Origin: Bog-950 sp964620645
GTDB taxonomy: Bacteria > Bacteroidota > Bacteroidia > Chitinophagales > LD1
Assembly: GCA_964620645.1 (NCBI GenBank)
Contig: CAZUHU010000074.1
Coordinates: forward strand, 1-16,548
DNA length: 16,548 nt
Direction of reading: 5' to 3'
Positions 14,124 through 16,548 of this stretch are shown piece by piece. The notes beneath the pieces are model-generated. The model was given only the letters and a program-made list of their open reading frames with translations, was not told the DNA's origin and did no database searches. Made by a program: the position numbers and the translations under genes. How positions within the stretch are numbered: the first letter of the stretch is position 1; every line of letters begins with the position of its first letter.

Positions 14124-16199
14124 TTACTTGCCTTTCTTACCGTAGGTAAAGCCGGGGCCTGTCTTTGTTTCCTTAACAGGGTCGCCATAAGGTTCAAATT
14201 CAGGAGCATCATCCGGTTTGTCAGGGATAATCTTGAATTCTACACGACGGTTGCGTGCGCGGCCTTCCGGATCATCCTCACCGTTTGGTAATTCGTTAGG
14301 AACAGCAGGCATTTTTTCGCCGAAAGTTTTAACGGTTATGCGGTTTTCAGCAATACCTTTCTTTTTAACCAGGAAGTTCTTCACTTCTGTAGCACGGCGT
14401 AAAGAAAGCTTCTCGTTATACTCGTCAGAGCCTTTGCTATCAGTATGGCCTTGTACCTCTACTGAGTAGCCCGGGTTAGCGTTAAGCACTAATACTACGC
14501 TATCAATTTGGGTTTGGTAGAATTGTATAACGTTGCTCTTATCAAAAGCAAAGTAAACGTTCGGGATACGGATCTTCTTCTTAACAATAGGGTCAAGGTA
14601 GAAAATCTGGAAGATAGTATCGCGCTCTTCATCTTCGCTTATGCTCAGGTTATCAATAGAAGGCCAAAAACCTTCTTTGTTACCGTTGATCTTGTATGAA
14701 GTGCTGCGTTTTACAGGGAAAATGAAAGGCTCAGGAGTAGTAATGGTATTTTGAACAAATTCAAAATTGTTACCGGCTACTTTATACATGCTGGCATCAA
14801 CACCTGCAATTGGTGTGTTGCTGGCATCTCCCCTCTTAACGTAAATACCTTTCAGGAACACATCGCGTTGCACTATTACAGTCCATATGTCATCGCAACA
14901 GGTAGCGCCACGTGGTGATGTTGTACCAACACGGTTAGAAACCATAAAGCCTTTAGCACCTTTGTCGTCAAGGGCCAGGTAAAGGTCATCGGCACCTGAG
15001 TTAATTGGCACACCGGCGTTAACTACCGGGCCAAAGCTGCCGGGTACGCCACTGGTTTTAAACACGTCTAAACCACCAATTGATGGGTGACCATCAGAAG
15101 AGAAGTATAACACCTTGTTTTTAGCATCGTAGAATGGAGTCATCTCATCGCCTACAGTGTTTATTTCGTTACCAAGGCTTTGAGGGGCGCCAAAAGTTCC
15201 ATCAGCATTTTGCTTGGCGTAGAACAGATCTAAACCATTTGCGCCTTTGTCAGAAACAAAGTAAAGGATAGTGTTACCGTCGGCATCAACACCCCACGCA
15301 GGTTCAGTAGTAGTACCATCTTTATAGTTAATAGCGCTTATCTCCTGTCCTTCTGTCCATTCAGCGCCATTCTTTTTCGAAGAGTAGATGCGGCAACGGC
15401 CCAGGTTATCAATCAACGGATCAGTACATTTTGTGTAAACAAGTGTATTGCCATCAGCACTGTAAATAGCATTGCCTACGTTGGTTTTGCTATCGTTCGG
15501 AGGGAAAGGCAGTAGGTTGCCTGCACCAAAACTGTTGCCCGAGCGTGAAGAGGTATAAATACCGGTATAGTAATCAGCCTTGCTGGTGCTAACGTTAACC
15601 GCAGTATCCGTTTTTTGACGGGCATACATCATATCGCCATTCTTTAATGGCTTAGGAGAAAAGTCCTGAAGCACTGTATTAACGGCACCTTCAGTTTTCT
15701 GAACTTTAATTTTGGTAGGGTTAGCTACGATAACCAGGGCGCTATCGCAACCTGCAATTTCGTTTTTGGTTAACGACTTGTAGCTTCTGTCGTTTTTGCC
15801 CAGTTCCTGTTTCAGGTAGCTTTCAAAGCTTTTCTTGGCATCTTCATACTTACCATTCATTTTAAGCATTTGGCCTAAAAAGAAATGGTCATTAGGGTAT
15901 GCCTCCGGGTTCAATTTAACAGCGGCGCTGTAATACTTTTCAGCAGCTTCGTAATCGCGCAATTGGCGGTTAACTTCACCTAACAGGTGTGGAACTTCAA
16001 CTTTATCAGGTTTTTCCCTGTACACGTCCTCCAGGTAAACGGCGGCGTTGTAATAACTGCCCTGGGTAATTTTCAAGCGGGCAATCTTAAGTTTCTTCTT
16101 CCACTTATAGTTCGGATATTTCTCAATATTCTTTTTAGAACCTTGAGCATTGGCAAACATGATCAGAGGTACCAATGCTACTAAAAGGAAATACTTCAT
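14124..16199 (-). CDS. PorE-like OmpA-family protein (TPR, beta-propeller, OmpA domain)
   Basis: A 691-residue exported protein with a signal peptide (MKYFLLVALVPLIMFANAQ). Domains in order: TPR repeats at about 36-135; a WD40/PD40-like beta-propeller at about 175-445 (blades such as GNAIYSADGNTLVYTK, LYFVSDKGANGLDLFYAK, VLYFSSDGHPSIGGLDVF); a carboxypeptidase-regulatory-like beta domain at about 448-535; and an OmpA-type peptidoglycan-binding domain at about 545-657 (NVYFAFDKSNV, GHTDSKGSDEYNEKLSLRRA, RARNRRVEF). Asp587 and Arg602 match the residues that bind diaminopimelate in OmpA. This four-domain order is that of PorE, which ties the type IX secretion complex to the cell wall together with PorP. 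Unlike PorE, no lipobox Cys is present at the cleavage site. It lies 49 bases downstream of a PorP/SprF-family gene. Bacteroidota often carry several such pairs, so orthology to PorE itself is not claimed. Confidence 0.92.
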   Translation of the reverse strand: MKYFLLVALVPLIMFANAQGSKKNIEKYPNYKWKKKLKIARLKITQGSYYNAAVYLEDVYREKPDKVEVPHLLGEVNRQLRDYEAAEKYYSAAVKLNPEAYPNDHFFLGQMLKMNGKYEDAKKSFESYLKQELGKNDRSYKSLTKNEIAGCDSALVIVANPTKIKVQKTEGAVNTVLQDFSPKPLKNGDMMYARQKTDTAVNVSTSKADYYTGIYTSSRSGNSFGAGNLLPFPPNDSKTNVGNAIYSADGNTLVYTKCTDPLIDNLGRCRIYSSKKNGAEWTEGQEISAINYKDGTTTEPAWGVDADGNTILYFVSDKGANGLDLFYAKQNADGTFGAPQSLGNEINTVGDEMTPFYDAKNKVLYFSSDGHPSIGGLDVFKTSGVPGSFGPVVNAGVPINSGADDLYLALDDKGAKGFMVSNRVGTTSPRGATCCDDIWTVIVQRDVFLKGIYVKRGDASNTPIAGVDASMYKVAGNNFEFVQNTITTPEPFIFPVKRSTSYKINGNKEGFWPSIDNLSISEDEERDTIFQIFYLDPIVKKKIRIPNVYFAFDKSNVIQFYQTQIDSVVLVLNANPGYSVEVQGHTDSKGSDEYNEKLSLRRATEVKNFLVKKKGIAENRITVKTFGEKMPAVPNELPNGEDDPEGRARNRRVEFKIIPDKPDDAPEFEPYGDPVKETKTGPGFTYGKKGK

Positions 16200-16248
16200 G
16201 GCTTATGTTTAGTTTTCTTGGGGTTAATGAATTTAGCGCAACAACATT

Positions 16249-16548
16249 CTAGTACCTTGGGTTAAACAGGTAGCTGTCTTCTTTAGGAACAAACAGGTTG
16301 CCTACATACGAAAGCGTAATTTCAAACGCTTGCGGGAAGGCGCCGCCTATGTTCTTGTAATCTTTACGTTGTTGGGTTAAGTGCGCATCGTAAGCAAAGC
16401 CGGCGCTGAAGCCCTTCCATGCAAAACCTACTTTAGGTATTATGGTATAGTTGCCGGTGTTCAGGCGGTTCCATAAGCCCAGAAATAAGGTAGCACGCTT
16501 TGCAGGGTCTCTTACCACATGTATGCCGCCTGTTACACCGAAGTTAAC
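16249..16548 (-). CDS. PorP/SprF-family type IX secretion membrane protein (C-terminal part)
   Basis: The last 99 codons of a gene whose 5' part lies beyond the right edge; the frame is open to base 16548. The visible residues show alternating beta strands of an outer-membrane barrel: VNFGVTGGIHVV, ATLFLGLWNRLN, YTIIPKVGFAWKGFSAGFAYD, and the C-terminal AFEITLSYVG, which is typical of the PorP/SprF family. SprF helps secrete the giant gliding adhesin SprB in Flavobacterium, and PorP works with PorE. A downstream PorE-like gene 49 bases away supports the call. A GTG at 16516-16518 is internal and not the start. Confidence 0.88.
   Translation of the reverse strand, partial: VNFGVTGGIHVVRDPAKRATLFLGLWNRLNTGNYTIIPKVGFAWKGFSAGFAYDAHLTQQRKDYKNIGGAFPQAFEITLSYVGNLFVPKEDSYLFNPRY

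Noticed and set aside
1..16548. Search by eye for CRISPR arrays, tRNA genes, insertion sequences, phage genes and defence systems
   Set aside because: No regularly spaced repeats, no tRNA-like cloverleaf, and no transposase, integrase or nuclease-type proteins were seen.

Overview
The window looks like a chromosomal scaffold piece from a member of the Bacteroidota, most likely a free-living Chitinophagales/Sphingobacteriales-type organism. The reasons are a PorP/SprF-family gene paired with a PorE-like OmpA protein (type IX secretion and gliding machinery), a lipoprotein whose mature N-terminus resembles the Bacteroidota surface-export signal, an RGG-tailed single-RRM protein, absence of convincing Shine-Dalgarno sequences, several TTG/GTG starts, and promoter-like TAnnTTTG elements. 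It contains one run of exactly 100 N (6414-6513), a scaffold join. No tRNA, rRNA, CRISPR array, insertion sequence or phage gene was seen.

Left part (1-5945): a surface-type lipoprotein on the minus strand with its own terminator; then, divergently, a penicillin acylase-family Ntn hydrolase followed closely by a small four-helix membrane protein; a doubtful small minus-strand ORF; and an all-helical TPR-like protein of unknown role. A hairpin terminator sits between this last gene and the convergent RRM gene.

Middle part (5970-9684): the RRM RNA-binding protein, the assembly gap, a secreted CAP-domain protein, and divergently a thioredoxin-fold DUF899-like protein with a CxxC motif followed by an outer-membrane beta-barrel protein with one POTRA-like domain (Omp85-like).

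Right part (9788-16548, all minus strand): a three-gene signalling operon consisting of a soluble PAS-PAS histidine kinase, an Rcp1-like single-domain response regulator and a receiver-PAS protein, with no DNA-binding output domain anywhere; a strongly codon-biased secreted parallel beta-helix protein with its own strong terminator; a 398-bp AT-rich intergenic stretch; and the PorP/SprF - PorE-like pair, cut by the right edge of the window. That pair is the usual accessory module of type IX secretion of large adhesins.

Nothing here is clearly a new defence or mobile system. The points most worth a second look are the output-less signalling operon, the PorE-like protein with a signal-peptidase-I type N-terminus, and the probably highly expressed beta-helix protein.
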